DNA from: Fluviispira multicolorata | GTDB lineage: Bacteria; Bdellovibrionota_B; Oligoflexia; Silvanigrellales; Silvanigrellaceae | Assembly: GCF_009208585.1 (NCBI RefSeq) | Contig: NZ_WFLN01000004.1 | Span: 310,001-374,000 of the forward strand | DNA length: 64,000 bases | Reading direction: 5' to 3' | Shown here: one piece after another, positions 1 to 9,010 of the stretch | Layout of the letters: each line of letters starts with the position of its first letter | How positions within the stretch are numbered: position 1 is the first letter of the stretch | Position numbers and translations under genes: made by a program | Notes under the pieces: model-generated | What the model saw: the letters and a program-made list of their open reading frames with translations, nothing else | Database searches by the model: none | What the model was told of the DNA's origin: nothing

Positions 1-28
1 CGTAATTTAAATCCTAATATATTTAAAT

Positions 29-262
29 TTACAAAGTTCTAAAATAATGATTTATAGAAAAATTATAATCATCCTCACATTGATTATATGTCTTCCCTTC
101 TGCAAGGCAGCTATTTAGAAAAGCTGTATAGGTTAATGCTGTATCGTGAATTTCTACAAGATTTTTTTCAACAAGAGATTGTATTTGATTTTCGTTGGCA
201 AAAAGTGTATTTGAAAAAGAAGATAATATAAAATAAACTATAGCAATTTTTTTTGAACACAT
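29..262 (-). CDS. Small secreted hypothetical protein
   Basis: I do not recognise a family. The 77-residue product starts with a short Lys-Lys segment and a hydrophobic stretch ending in NTLFA, a typical Sec signal peptide, so the mature part is probably a periplasmic or secreted peptide of about 55 residues. It contains two Cys (SCLAEG and QCEDD) that could form a disulfide after export. I chose the ATG at 262 because GAGG lies about 8 nt upstream; an in-frame TTG at 280 has no such site. The next gene upstream is a transporter on the same strand, about 50 bp away. Function unknown. Confidence 0.55.
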   Translation of the reverse strand: MCSKKIAIVYFILSSFSNTLFANENQIQSLVEKNLVEIHDTALTYTAFLNSCLAEGKTYNQCEDDYNFSINHYFRTL

Positions 263-312
263 ATCGATCCTCAAATGCAAGTGCTGATCAAATAGACATC
301 CCTTAGAAAAGA

Positions 313-1506
313 TTATTTTTCGGGCAATTGTCTGTTATTAAGTTCTTCATCGATTTTTAAATATTTAAATATTAAAGTCAATAATAGAATTCCTGCAAAT
401 ATTTCAATATAGGCGGCATATCGCAATACCTTAACAGCACCAATGATATCTGCAAAGACTCCTGAGGCAGCTGCTAGAGAGGCCCCTAAAGTGCTTTTGG
501 CTAATTGAATGATTGAAAAAGCAAATGGTCTATACTTTTCTTCTAAATCATTTTGGACTTTTGTTTCAACAAGAACTATTGTTACAGCTCCCATTAGTCC
601 TAATAAAGTAAATATTGTACAACTGATATAAAAGTTTCCACTTATCGTAAAAAGAAAAACGAGTAAACCATCAAAAATGACGAGTAGTATAATTGAAAGA
701 GCCTCATTTTTAAATTTCAAAAACATGGGTATTAAAGCCCCCGTGATACCTCCAATACCAGCCATTGAAAATAAAATACCTGTTATAGAATTGTCAGCAT
801 TAAACTTTTCTTTGACAAATGGAAAAATAAGAGGAGTTTGCATTTCAAGAACGATCACAACAAGACAATAACTTATTATAAGAAATAGTATGATTCTTTT
901 TGAAAACAAATATAAAATATTTTCCTTAAAAGAGAGAGTTTTTTCTTGTCTAGCTGCCTGAAAATTAATTTTAACATTTTTTAAATTAATTAAGAAAAAA
1001 ATTGGAATCAAGCAAAGAAATGACAATGATAAACAAATTTGTGAGAGGCTATAAAAGGCTGCGACAATACCTCCTAATGCAGGTCCAACGATGATTGCAA
1101 TTTCACTTAAAAACGTTTTTTTACTATTGAATTTTGCTCTCAGCTCAGGTTCGATTTGTATTGCATCAAAGGATTGTTTGGAGACTCGAATAATTTGATC
1201 AAGTATACCATTTAGTATAATTAAAATCATTAGAATACTTGTATTATAATTATAAAAATAAAGGACAATGAGTGCAAAAAATTTTATAATACTACAGAAA
1301 TGGATGTTTTTAATAAGGAGGTGAGATTTGAAGAAACGACCCGAAAAAAAACTTATTAAGAATGAAGGAAGAGTGATTGCTAAAGCAATAAAACCAATTT
1401 GAGAAGCGCTTTGGTTTGCTTTATAAACACCTCCTATAATTGCGATGTAATATAAAAATGCAGATGAAGTTAGGAAAAAATCTAAGAAGATAAGCCTATA
1501 ATACAT
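313..1506 (-). CDS. MFS transporter
   Basis: A 397-residue integral membrane protein with about 12 hydrophobic segments in two halves, the size and layout of the major facilitator superfamily. The central cytoplasmic loop (around NLKNVKINFQAARQEK) separates the two six-helix bundles. A conserved-looking segment after helix 4 (DQIIRVSKQSFDAIQ) matches the drug/metabolite exporter type of MFS. The start is the ATG at 1506, with GAGG 5 nt upstream; the ATG at 1524 lacks a ribosome site. Substrate cannot be inferred: neighbours are a secreted peptide and a divergently transcribed solute-binding protein. It has no fused domains. Confidence 0.75.
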   Translation of the reverse strand: MYYRLIFLDFFLTSSAFLYYIAIIGGVYKANQSASQIGFIALAITLPSFLISFFSGRFFKSHLLIKNIHFCSIIKFFALIVLYFYNYNTSILMILIILNGILDQIIRVSKQSFDAIQIEPELRAKFNSKKTFLSEIAIIVGPALGGIVAAFYSLSQICLSLSFLCLIPIFFLINLKNVKINFQAARQEKTLSFKENILYLFSKRIILFLIISYCLVVIVLEMQTPLIFPFVKEKFNADNSITGILFSMAGIGGITGALIPMFLKFKNEALSIILLVIFDGLLVFLFTISGNFYISCTIFTLLGLMGAVTIVLVETKVQNDLEEKYRPFAFSIIQLAKSTLGASLAAASGVFADIIGAVKVLRYAAYIEIFAGILLLTLIFKYLKIDEELNNRQLPEK

Positions 1507-1697
1507 AAAATCCTCAATACCCATTCTAGAAAATTGTCTACTATAAATGAATCAAATTAAATTTAAAATGAATGAAATAACTTGATAGTCTCATTTTAAA
1601 ATAAAATCATATTAGTATGTCAAGATCTCTAATTGAATATTTCTTTCGAGTGAAATAAAATTAGAAAGATGAAAAGTAATTTAAGAGGAGAATTTGC

Positions 1698-2498
1698 ATG
1701 AAATTAATATCTCAGTATGTGTTACTTTTAACAATCCTACCACAGTTAAGTGTTTTAGGTCAAGATCTCCCAAAATGTTTTAAAAAATTTACACTCTCAT
1801 ATCTCGAATCAAATCATTTCTATAATTCTAAAAAAGACAAGGGGATTGATAAAGACATTATAAGTGAAATTTCAAAACGTTCTCATTGTCAATTTGTCAC
1901 AGTTCATATGACGAGAGCTCGCATGTGGAAATCTATTGAAAGTGGAGAGCTTGATTTTAGTACGGGTGCGATCATAACACCAGAACGGGAAAAATTTGGC
2001 TATTTTAGTCTATATTATAAGAGCAAAAATTTAACTCTTCTCAGGAAGGAAATAAAAAAATCCTTAATGTCTGATTTTTTAGAAGATACCAAATTACGAT
2101 TTGGAGTCGTAAGAAGCTTTAAGCATGGGAGCAATACACTTGATAATGTATTTTTAAAGAATCTTCAAAAAGAAGGGCGTGTGCTTGAATTTGTAGATCA
2201 GGAGAAACTTTATTTAAATTTATATCACAATAAAGTTCAAGGTATTTTCTTAGAATCCTTTAAATTTAGAGATTTATTTGAAAAATACAAGGATATAAAA
2301 GATAAGTTGAATATTGTGGATTGGATTCCCAAAGAAGAACCCTTTCTCAATGGAATTATTATGTCTAAAAAATCAATTCCGCAAATAGAGGCTGTAAAAT
2401 GGCAAAAAATAATAGCTGAAATTGTTTCAGATGGAACACTTGAAAAAATATTTAGAAAATATTTGCCAATTGAAGATATAAAAAAAATAAGTTTATGA
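1698..2498 (+). CDS. Periplasmic solute-binding protein, family 3 type
   Basis: A 266-residue secreted protein. A signal peptide (residues 1-21, ending VLG) is followed by a bilobal SBP_bac_3-like domain: GIDKDIISEIS in lobe 1, and the segment TRARMWKSIESGELDF followed by ITPEREKFGYFS, which in this family contacts the amino-acid carboxylate. The family delivers polar amino acids or opines to ABC permeases, but no permease or ATPase lies next to it, so it may serve a distant transporter or act as a sensor. AGAGGAG precedes the ATG by 8 nt. A second protein of the same general type is at 59963-60721. Confidence 0.7.
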   Translation: MKLISQYVLLLTILPQLSVLGQDLPKCFKKFTLSYLESNHFYNSKKDKGIDKDIISEISKRSHCQFVTVHMTRARMWKSIESGELDFSTGAIITPEREKFGYFSLYYKSKNLTLLRKEIKKSLMSDFLEDTKLRFGVVRSFKHGSNTLDNVFLKNLQKEGRVLEFVDQEKLYLNLYHNKVQGIFLESFKFRDLFEKYKDIKDKLNIVDWIPKEEPFLNGIIMSKKSIPQIEAVKWQKIIAEIVSDGTLEKIFRKYLPIEDIKKISL

Positions 2499-2596
2499 CA
2501 TTAAGTGTCAAATTCACCAGAAAAGATCACTCTTTTTCTTAGATGAAAAGTGTCAACTACAAAATGGGGGCACGAACAGCATGCAATTTATTACAT

Positions 2597-2618
2597 AAAA
2601 GTCATCACTTTGACTTTT
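2597..2618. repeat. 8-bp inverted repeat (hairpin) between the binding protein and the protease cassette
   Basis: Perfect arms AAAAGTCA and TGACTTTT are separated by TCACTT. The hairpin lies about 100 bp after the solute-binding gene and 70 bp before the prodomain-like gene. It has no clear T-run beyond the arm itself, so it may be a weak terminator or an operator for the downstream cassette. Confidence 0.4.
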
Positions 2619-2690
2619 GAGATTATACTTTAAATTTATAATCTAATATGACTTTTAGTTATTATAATTTAAAAATTTTAAATATCGGAG

Positions 2691-3470
2691 ATGAACTTGA
2701 ATTATAAAATTATTATAATTTTATCTGCGGTTATTTTATTGCTCTTTATTGGAGTTAAAATACTAAAAAAAGATGAGAAAATTGAAAGCCAAAAAGTCGA
2801 AGAAAAAGTTCTTGAACAGCCACTTCAGTCAAATGCTCAAGGTGAGAAAGAGGTTATTAATTTGCCAGCAGAATTGACTAAGGAACAAAAGGAAATATTA
2901 AGTAAAGCACCAAAAAATCGTTTTGAAAGAGATATGTTGCTTTTAGAGGAAAAAAATAAAAATTTGCATAAGAATGTTGAATTTAAAGAAAGTGAATTTA
3001 AAGTCTTTTTAAAAAAAGAAGCAAATAGAAAAATTCCAAGTACAAATAATTGGTCATTTGTTAATAATGTTCTAGCAATGGATAAAAAAAATTTGAAGGA
3101 TCCAAATAAAAAAATATTATGGGAAGATGATAATTTTTATTATGTAAGAACTAACTCATCTGAAATGAATGGTTCATATGAGCATTTTAATCCTAAGTTT
3201 TCATTAGTTGCAATCCAAAATGATACTTTTTCTGTTGGAATTGTCAATGGTTTTTTTATTATAGAATTAAAACAAAAAATAAATGATATACATGCTTTTG
3301 AGATACAAAATCATGTGAAATTAATTTCTTCTTATCCAAAAAGCAATATTATTGTGGTGCGTGCTCAGGAAAAGAGTAATATTTTACAAACTATTTATGA
3401 CTTAAAAATAAATCCAAATATTAAAGATTCAAATTTAGAAATAATTACAGGCTTTCCTGTGCCTAATTAA
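2691..3470 (+). CDS. Membrane-anchored, prodomain-like protein encoded before an S8 protease
   Basis: A 259-residue protein with an N-terminal membrane anchor (residues 5-23, Ile/Leu-rich), a charged coiled-coil-like Lys/Glu linker (about 27-110) and a C-terminal alpha/beta domain (about 135-259). The last part (AFEIQNHVKL, then SNIIVVRAQEKSNILQTI and a final NPNIK) resembles the end of bacterial kexin-type prodomains, where a ferredoxin-like fold precedes the catalytic domain. The S8 protease gene starts 17 bp downstream and lacks its own prodomain, so I infer that this protein supplies folding or inhibition in trans. The start is uncertain: GGAG abuts the ATG at 2691, and a TTG at 2697 has better spacing. 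Confidence 0.6.
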   Translation: MNLNYKIIIILSAVILLLFIGVKILKKDEKIESQKVEEKVLEQPLQSNAQGEKEVINLPAELTKEQKEILSKAPKNRFERDMLLLEEKNKNLHKNVEFKESEFKVFLKKEANRKIPSTNNWSFVNNVLAMDKKNLKDPNKKILWEDDNFYYVRTNSSEMNGSYEHFNPKFSLVAIQNDTFSVGIVNGFFIIELKQKINDIHAFEIQNHVKLISSYPKSNIIVVRAQEKSNILQTIYDLKINPNIKDSNLEIITGFPVPN

Positions 3471-3487
3471 TAATTAAGAGGTCTTAA

Positions 3488-5356
3488 ATGTCTAGTAAGA
3501 ATATTTATTTACTTTTAATTTTACTTCTTGCAGGTTGTGGAAAAGATGGAAAGAGTCATAATAATTCATTATTTGATAAGCAGTGGCATTTAAAAAACAC
3601 CGGTCAAAAATTATTTATCAATGAAGTTGGGAAGGCAGGAGTAGATATTAATTTGACTTTTCCAAGTAAATTTACTGGAAAAGGAGTTAATGTTCTCGTC
3701 ACTGATACTGGGGTTGATTTTTATCATGTTGATCTTGAAAAAAATATGAAACCGAATTCTTTTATTGATTTTACCAATGCAATTGGACTAAGAGTTTTAA
3801 ATAAATATAAATTAGAATTTGGAGAATCTCATCATGGGACAAGCGTTGCTGGTATAATTGGAAGTTCAGTTAATGCAGACAATCATTTTAGAGGTATAGC
3901 TCCTGATGTTAAAATAGCTTCCGCAAATTATTTATCTAACTATAAAATTATATCAATTGCTACACTTTTAGGTTCAGAGATGTTTATTTATGACTTTGCT
4001 GCTAATAATAATATTAAAATAATTAATGAGAGTTATGGTTCTCCAGCTTTTAATCCTGGTTCATTTTATTTAGGTCCTGATATTCATTTAAATAATGTTA
4101 TAAAGAATAATATAAAAAATGCTGGAGCTGGATTTATAATTGTTAGATCTGCAGGTAATGCAACGTGCAGCCAATATTATGCAGAAAAGATATTAAAAGC
4201 AAAAGGATACTCCTATTGGCGTGTAAATGATATTTTAGAGACATTGACTCCGAATTCATTTTCAACTCTAAACATTGATATGACCGAGATATTAAAAGCA
4301 ATTCGACCCACTTTGTCGCAAATGGACGAAGATAAAACAAATCCTTATAGAATTGTAGTGGCTGCTTTGAGCGCTAATGGAAACATTGCTTATTATTCAA
4401 GTATAGGAGCAAATATTTGGGTAACTGGATTATCAGGAAGTGAGAGTAGCGTTCGCGCAAACGATGGGATTTTTCATTCACCCATTTCTAAAATGGAATA
4501 TCCAGAAATCCTCACAACAAGAATAGCGGGAATGCCAAGTAAAGGTGATTATTCTTTATTTGATATTGGTTTTTTAGTAGAAAATAAAAAACTTAATTAC
4601 ACTGCAAATTTTAATGGAACTTCAGCAGCTGCACCAACAGTCAGTGGCGTCATCGCACTTATGTTAGAGGCGAATCCTAATTTAAGTTTTCGTGATGTAA
4701 AACATATATTGGTTAAAACATCTAATCGAGATAAATTAACTCCAGACCCTAAACCTTATTGCATTAAAATCCTAGAAAAAATTGGCAATTTTAATCCTAA
4801 TTTTTCACAGCTTTGGAATGTGAATTGGGTACAAAATCAAGCAGGAAATGTTTTCCATAATTTTTATGGATTTGGTCTGATTGATGCGGATAGAGCAATT
4901 GAAATGGCGAGAAATTTTCATTCACCATTTGGAACAAATCAGATTGAAATTAATGAAAAAAAACCTGAAAATATGAATGTTGGAGCTGGTATTTCTTCTA
5001 CCTCGAATTTAAATATTGGAAATAATTTAAGCATTGAAGCTGTGCAAGTCACTCCTTTTATTGAAGCAGATTGGCCAGATGGTTTAGGAATTGTATTGCA
5101 GTCTCCTAGGGGCACCAAAAGTACATTATTATATCCAGGGAATTCATTGATAGCACTTGAAAATGATCGTAAAATTAAAAATTATTCATACCCAGTAAAA
5201 GATTATTCAAAAGTTGATACCACTTCGGGAGGTGTTTATCTCTCTAATGCCTTTTATGAAGAAAGATCGGATGGCGAATGGAAACTAACTCTTTTAAATA
5301 GCAGTCAACATCCTGCTAAATTAACTGGATGGAAAATAAAAATAATTGGACATTAA
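3488..5356 (+). CDS. Kexin-like subtilisin (S8) serine protease lipoprotein with C-terminal P domain
   Basis: A 622-residue secreted endopeptidase. A lipoprotein signal ends LLAGC (Cys17), so the enzyme is probably lipid-anchored in the cell envelope. The catalytic domain begins at about residue 29 (KQWHLKNTGQ) and shows the S8 triad: Asp73 in VTDTGVD, His116 in HHGTSVAG and Ser379 in NGTSAAAP, plus oxyanion Asn224 in RSAGN. Residues about 500-622 form a proprotein-convertase P domain (GLGIVLQSPRGT, then DGEWKLTLLN). Almost nothing separates the lipobox from the mature start, so the usual prodomain is absent; the preceding gene looks like it. AAGAGG lies 6 nt before the ATG. The likely role is processing of envelope or extracellular proteins. 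Confidence 0.92.
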   Translation: MSSKNIYLLLILLLAGCGKDGKSHNNSLFDKQWHLKNTGQKLFINEVGKAGVDINLTFPSKFTGKGVNVLVTDTGVDFYHVDLEKNMKPNSFIDFTNAIGLRVLNKYKLEFGESHHGTSVAGIIGSSVNADNHFRGIAPDVKIASANYLSNYKIISIATLLGSEMFIYDFAANNNIKIINESYGSPAFNPGSFYLGPDIHLNNVIKNNIKNAGAGFIIVRSAGNATCSQYYAEKILKAKGYSYWRVNDILETLTPNSFSTLNIDMTEILKAIRPTLSQMDEDKTNPYRIVVAALSANGNIAYYSSIGANIWVTGLSGSESSVRANDGIFHSPISKMEYPEILTTRIAGMPSKGDYSLFDIGFLVENKKLNYTANFNGTSAAAPTVSGVIALMLEANPNLSFRDVKHILVKTSNRDKLTPDPKPYCIKILEKIGNFNPNFSQLWNVNWVQNQAGNVFHNFYGFGLIDADRAIEMARNFHSPFGTNQIEINEKKPENMNVGAGISSTSNLNIGNNLSIEAVQVTPFIEADWPDGLGIVLQSPRGTKSTLLYPGNSLIALENDRKIKNYSYPVKDYSKVDTTSGGVYLSNAFYEERSDGEWKLTLLNSSQHPAKLTGWKIKIIGH

Positions 5357-5391
5357 ATATAGAATTTTTTGATTTTCACATGAGGTTTTTC

Positions 5392-6057
5392 ATGGATTTA
5401 AAAAGAATAATATTGCTAATAGTTCTGATTTTTTCTTGGCAGAACTCTTTTGCTTTGGGAAGTAATTCAGATTTAGATATTCTGACAGGAATAGGTATCA
5501 CGCGATATAATGAAAACAGTGATGATCTCTCGCCAATTTCTAATGCAGCTCTTACAGGAATAAATTTAAATGGCACTCTTTTATTTCCAATAAATAATGG
5601 TCAATTTTGGGCTCCTGTTTTTGGTGGGGGAATGACGTTTTCAGCTTTATTTGGAAAAGAAAATATCGGAACGTATAACTCATCAACCGTATTCATGTCA
5701 TCCTTATTTTTAATTGCAAATGGGGGATTAAAATTTGGTTCCACTCCTTCATTTTCTCTATATACACTTGTGAACCTTGGATATTCTTTATATGATAAAC
5801 ATTCAGCTGAAATAGAAACAATATTTAGCACCTATCATGTGGATACTGAAATTAAAAACCATTATTTGTATGGTATAAATATAATTGGAATGTTTGAAAA
5901 ATCAAAAAATTTTAATATGGGTGGCGGTTTTATATTCAATAGACACTCAATGAGATATAATAGTTTTATACTTCTTGGAAAAGAGCCTACAAATATTGGC
6001 ATTGACACCACTTTTGATGAGTATTCTTTTAACTTTTTAATCAGTTTTAATTTCTAA
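5392..6057 (+). CDS. Small outer-membrane beta-barrel-like protein downstream of the S8 protease
   Basis: A 221-residue protein with a signal peptide (MDLKRIILLIVLIF..., cleavage after NSFA) followed by alternating hydrophobic/aromatic strands and a C-terminal ...FNFLISFNF ending in Phe, a typical outer-membrane barrel signature. It starts 35 bp after the protease stop; I took the ATG at 5392 because GAGG lies 7 nt upstream and the signal peptide begins there. It is probably co-transcribed with the protease and prodomain-like gene, as a membrane partner or a co-regulated surface protein. I recognise no specific family. Confidence 0.65.
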   Translation: MDLKRIILLIVLIFSWQNSFALGSNSDLDILTGIGITRYNENSDDLSPISNAALTGINLNGTLLFPINNGQFWAPVFGGGMTFSALFGKENIGTYNSSTVFMSSLFLIANGGLKFGSTPSFSLYTLVNLGYSLYDKHSAEIETIFSTYHVDTEIKNHYLYGINIIGMFEKSKNFNMGGGFIFNRHSMRYNSFILLGKEPTNIGIDTTFDEYSFNFLISFNF

Positions 6058-6068
6058 TTCTAAGATCA

Positions 6069-6133
6069 TTTCTAGAAATTCTTGTGCAAAAATTCGATTT
6101 ATAGAAGTGTTGTAGGACAAGAGTTTCTAGAAA
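6069..6133. repeat. 17-bp near-perfect inverted repeat between convergent genes
   Basis: The left arm at 6069-6085 and right arm at 6117-6133 match in 16 of 17 positions as reverse complements. Each arm contains the palindrome TTTCTAGAAA, and the loop is 31 nt. The repeat sits in the 100-bp gap between the 3' ends of the barrel gene and clpB. It could act as a bidirectional transcription barrier, although no T-run follows either arm. Confidence 0.6.
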
Positions 6134-6157
6134 GTTTATTAACGAATAAAAATAAAA

Positions 6158-8761
6158 TTATCTTTTGCTAAAGACAATTTTATTTTCGCTGTTTTCATTG
6201 GCGACTATGGTGTCTCCTTCAGAAAAATGACCTGCTAAAAGTTCCATTGAAAGGGGCACTTCCACCAATTCTTGTAAGGAACGTTTGAGAGGACGGGCTC
6301 CAAAGTTTATGTCCCAGCCTTCAAGAGCAATGCGTTTAATGAGGTTTGCAGAAACTTCAAGTTGCATATTTTGCTGTGCAGCTAAACGAGCACTTAAGCG
6401 TGCTACCTGTATGCGGACAATTTTTTCAATAACATCTTCACCCAATGCGTTGAAAATTACAGTTTCATCAATACGATTCAGAAGTTCTGGACGCATGTGA
6501 GTGAGCAGTTCTTGCATAACAGCTTGTTTTAATTTTTCACCGTTACGTTCATGAGCCGGTTCTTCGAGTATGCGATGTGCTCCAATGTTGCTTGTCATAA
6601 TAACAATGCAGTTTTGAAAACTTATGGTTCTTCCCTGACCATCGGTTAAACGACCATCATCCAGCATTTGTAACATAATGTTTAGGACTTTGGGGTGTGC
6701 TTTTTCAATTTCATCAAATAAAACAACGCTATAAGGTTTTCTACGAATGGCTTCGGTGAGCTGACCACCTTCTTCAAAACCGACATAACCAGGAGGTGCG
6801 CCAATTAAGCGAGAAACAGAGTGTTGTTCCATATACTCAGACATGTCTATTCGGATAATAGCCTTTTCGGAGTCAAATAAACTCTTTGCAAGTGCTTTTG
6901 CCGTCTCGGTTTTACCAACTCCAGTAGGACCTAAAAACAAGAAGGAACCCATTGGTTTATTTGGATCTTTCAAGCCACTGCGGCTTAAGCGAATAGCGTT
7001 TGCCACAGCTCTGAGAGCATGGTCTTGACCTACGACGCTGTCACGCAGCTCATCTTCAAGTTTAAGTAGGCGTTGGCGTTCTGCTGAGAATAATTTATTC
7101 ACAGGTATACCTGTCCAAGTTGAAACAACAGCTGCAATGTCTTCTGCATCGACTTCTTCTTTTAATTGAACAGATAATTCGTCTGGTTTACGCTCTTCAT
7201 TTTCTAATGAGTTTTGAGTGAGATCTCTAAGACGCTGTTGAAGTTTTGGCATTTCTCCAAATTTTATTTCACTTGCTCGAGCGTAATCGGCATGTCTTTC
7301 ATATTCTTCCATTTTAACGCGGGCTTTTTCGATTTCTTTTTTTAGAGAATTAATTTCGTTGACGCTGCCTTTTGCTGATTGCCATTTTGCATGCAACCTT
7401 TTTGCCTCAAGTTCGAGTTCTTTCAGTTGATTTTCGATGTCAGATTTTCTTGAAAGTGCTTGAGAATCTGTTTCTTTAGATAAAGCAACCAGCTCAATTT
7501 TATATTGAGATATTTTTCTTTCGATAGTGTCAATTTTTTCAGGTACACTGTCCAGTTGAATTTTAAGGCGACTTGAAGACTCATCAATTAAGTCAATTGC
7601 TTTATCAGGTAAAAAACGATCGGGAATATAACGATCAGAAAGCGTTGCTGCAGCTACTAAAGCATTGTCTTTAATGCGAATTCCATGGTGGATTTCATAG
7701 CGTTCTTTAAGACCACGTAGAATAGTTATTGTGTCTTCAACGCTCGGAGGATTGACCATAACAGGTTGGAATCGACGTGCGAGTGCAGGATCTTTTTCAA
7801 TTATTCTATATTCATCGAGAGTTGTTGCGCCAATACAACGTAACTCTCCTCTTGCAAGCGCAGGTTTTAGCATATTTCCTGCGTCCATTGCACCGTCTCC
7901 ACCACCTGCTTTCACCATGGTGTGAATTTCATCGATGAAGAGAATTATTTTGCCAGAAGCATCTTGGACTGCTTTTAATACAGCCTTTAATCTTTCTTCA
8001 AATTCGCCACGAAATTTTGCTCCTGCAACCAAAGCAGAAATGTCGAGACCCATAAGTTTTCTATTTTTTAAGGTTTCAGGTACGTCACCACGAATAATGC
8101 GTTGAGCAAGACCTTCTGCTATAGCGGTTTTACCAACTCCAGGTTCTCCAATTAAAATAGGATTATTTTTTGTTCTCCGTGAAAGAATTTGAATAACTCT
8201 TCTCACTTCACTGTCACGGCCAATAACGGGATCGAGTTTATTTTCTTCGGCGAGTTTTGTTAAATCTCGCGCGTATTTTTCAAGGACACCGAGTTTGTTT
8301 TCAGGGGTTTGGTCTGTCACTTTGTTGTTGCCTCTTATGCTTTGAACAGCTTTTTTTAGAGTGTCTAAATCGAGATTATATTTTTTGAATAAATTAGAAA
8401 TCGATGTTTGTTTACATATTGGTGCAGCAATTAAAAAATGTTCAATTGAAATAAACTCATCTTGAAATTCTTTTTTAATTTTTTCAATTTCATCAAGATA
8501 AGATGACAAGAAAGAACCAGTGGATGGCTCTGCACCACCTGAAACCTTAGGCAGATTTTCAACAATTTTTTTAAATTCATTGGCAAAAACTTGAGTTTTG
8601 ATGCCTAAGTGTTGAAATGTCATTTTGACGATTTCTTCGTCTGTATTAAAAATGGAATAGAGGATATGGGAAGGGGTGAGTTCTGGATTTCCATTTTTTC
8701 GAGCAAGGGAATGGGCTTCATTGATTGCATTTTGAGCGTGGGTCGTAAAGCTGTAGGCCAT
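6158..8761 (-). CDS. clpB: ATP-dependent disaggregase chaperone ClpB
   Basis: An 867-residue Hsp100 protein that extracts polypeptides from aggregates with DnaK and feeds them through its hexameric pore. The N domain (1-145, with [13 protein letters not shown]) is followed by AAA+ module 1 with Walker A GEPGVGKT (about 205-212) and Walker B LFIDEIHT. The long M-domain coiled coil (about 400-530) distinguishes ClpB from ClpA/ClpC. AAA+ module 2 has GPTGVGKT and [11 protein letters not shown] start it at ATG 8761, with AAGGAG 9 nt upstream, rather than at a TTG two codons earlier. It is monocistronic; its upstream region carries a TTGACA box and a 21-bp palindrome. Confidence 0.98.
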   Translation of the reverse strand: MAYSFTTHAQNAINEAHSLARKNGNPELTPSHILYSIFNTDEEIVKMTFQHLGIKTQVFANEFKKIVENLPKVSGGAEPSTGSFLSSYLDEIEKIKKEFQDEFISIEHFLIAAPICKQTSISNLFKKYNLDLDTLKKAVQSIRGNNKVTDQTPENKLGVLEKYARDLTKLAEENKLDPVIGRDSEVRRVIQILSRRTKNNPILIGEPGVGKTAIAEGLAQRIIRGDVPETLKNRKLMGLDISALVAGAKFRGEFEERLKAVLKAVQDASGKIILFIDEIHTMVKAGGGDGAMDAGNMLKPALARGELRCIGATTLDEYRIIEKDPALARRFQPVMVNPPSVEDTITILRGLKERYEIHHGIRIKDNALVAAATLSDRYIPDRFLPDKAIDLIDESSSRLKIQLDSVPEKIDTIERKISQYKIELVALSKETDSQALSRKSDIENQLKELELEAKRLHAKWQSAKGSVNEINSLKKEIEKARVKMEEYERHADYARASEIKFGEMPKLQQRLRDLTQNSLENEERKPDELSVQLKEEVDAEDIAAVVSTWTGIPVNKLFSAERQRLLKLEDELRDSVVGQDHALRAVANAIRLSRSGLKDPNKPMGSFLFLGPTGVGKTETAKALAKSLFDSEKAIIRIDMSEYMEQHSVSRLIGAPPGYVGFEEGGQLTEAIRRKPYSVVLFDEIEKAHPKVLNIMLQMLDDGRLTDGQGRTISFQNCIVIMTSNIGAHRILEEPAHERNGEKLKQAVMQELLTHMRPELLNRIDETVIFNALGEDVIEKIVRIQVARLSARLAAQQNMQLEVSANLIKRIALEGWDINFGARPLKRSLQELVEVPLSMELLAGHFSEGDTIVANENSENKIVFSKR

Positions 8762-8834
8762 GTGCAAAATCTCCTTATTTTTGTTGAGATCACAATAAGT
8801 TAATTTGCGAGTAACTTTTTAACTTGCTTTCTCA

Positions 8835-8855
8835 CAAGATAAAAGATTTATCTTG
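8835..8855. promoter_or_regulatory. Candidate operator palindrome upstream of clpB
   Basis: CAAGATAAA and TTTATCTTG form perfect 9-bp arms around AGA. On the clpB strand the palindrome lies just downstream of a TTGACA hexamer (8865-8870), where the -10 region should be, so a bound protein would block RNA polymerase. It does not match the CIRCE element. It could also affect the divergent permease gene. A role in heat-shock control of clpB is inferred. Confidence 0.45.
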
Positions 8856-9010
8856 CAGTAAAATTGTCAAGGTCTGTGCTTAAAATAGAATAAAATCTTT
8901 TTTGGGCACAGTTGGTTTCAGTCTCGAAAGAATATGATAAGTCATTCTTGATGTTGGATGTCCGAGCAAAAAAGTGCATGGTAGACTTTAATAACAAGAG
9001 GTTAATTATA

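Noticed and set aside
8762..9010. CIRCE or classic sigma-32 heat-shock promoter for clpB
   Set aside because: No TTAGCACTC-N9-GAGTGCTAA and no CTTGAA...CCCCAT; the palindrome found is different.
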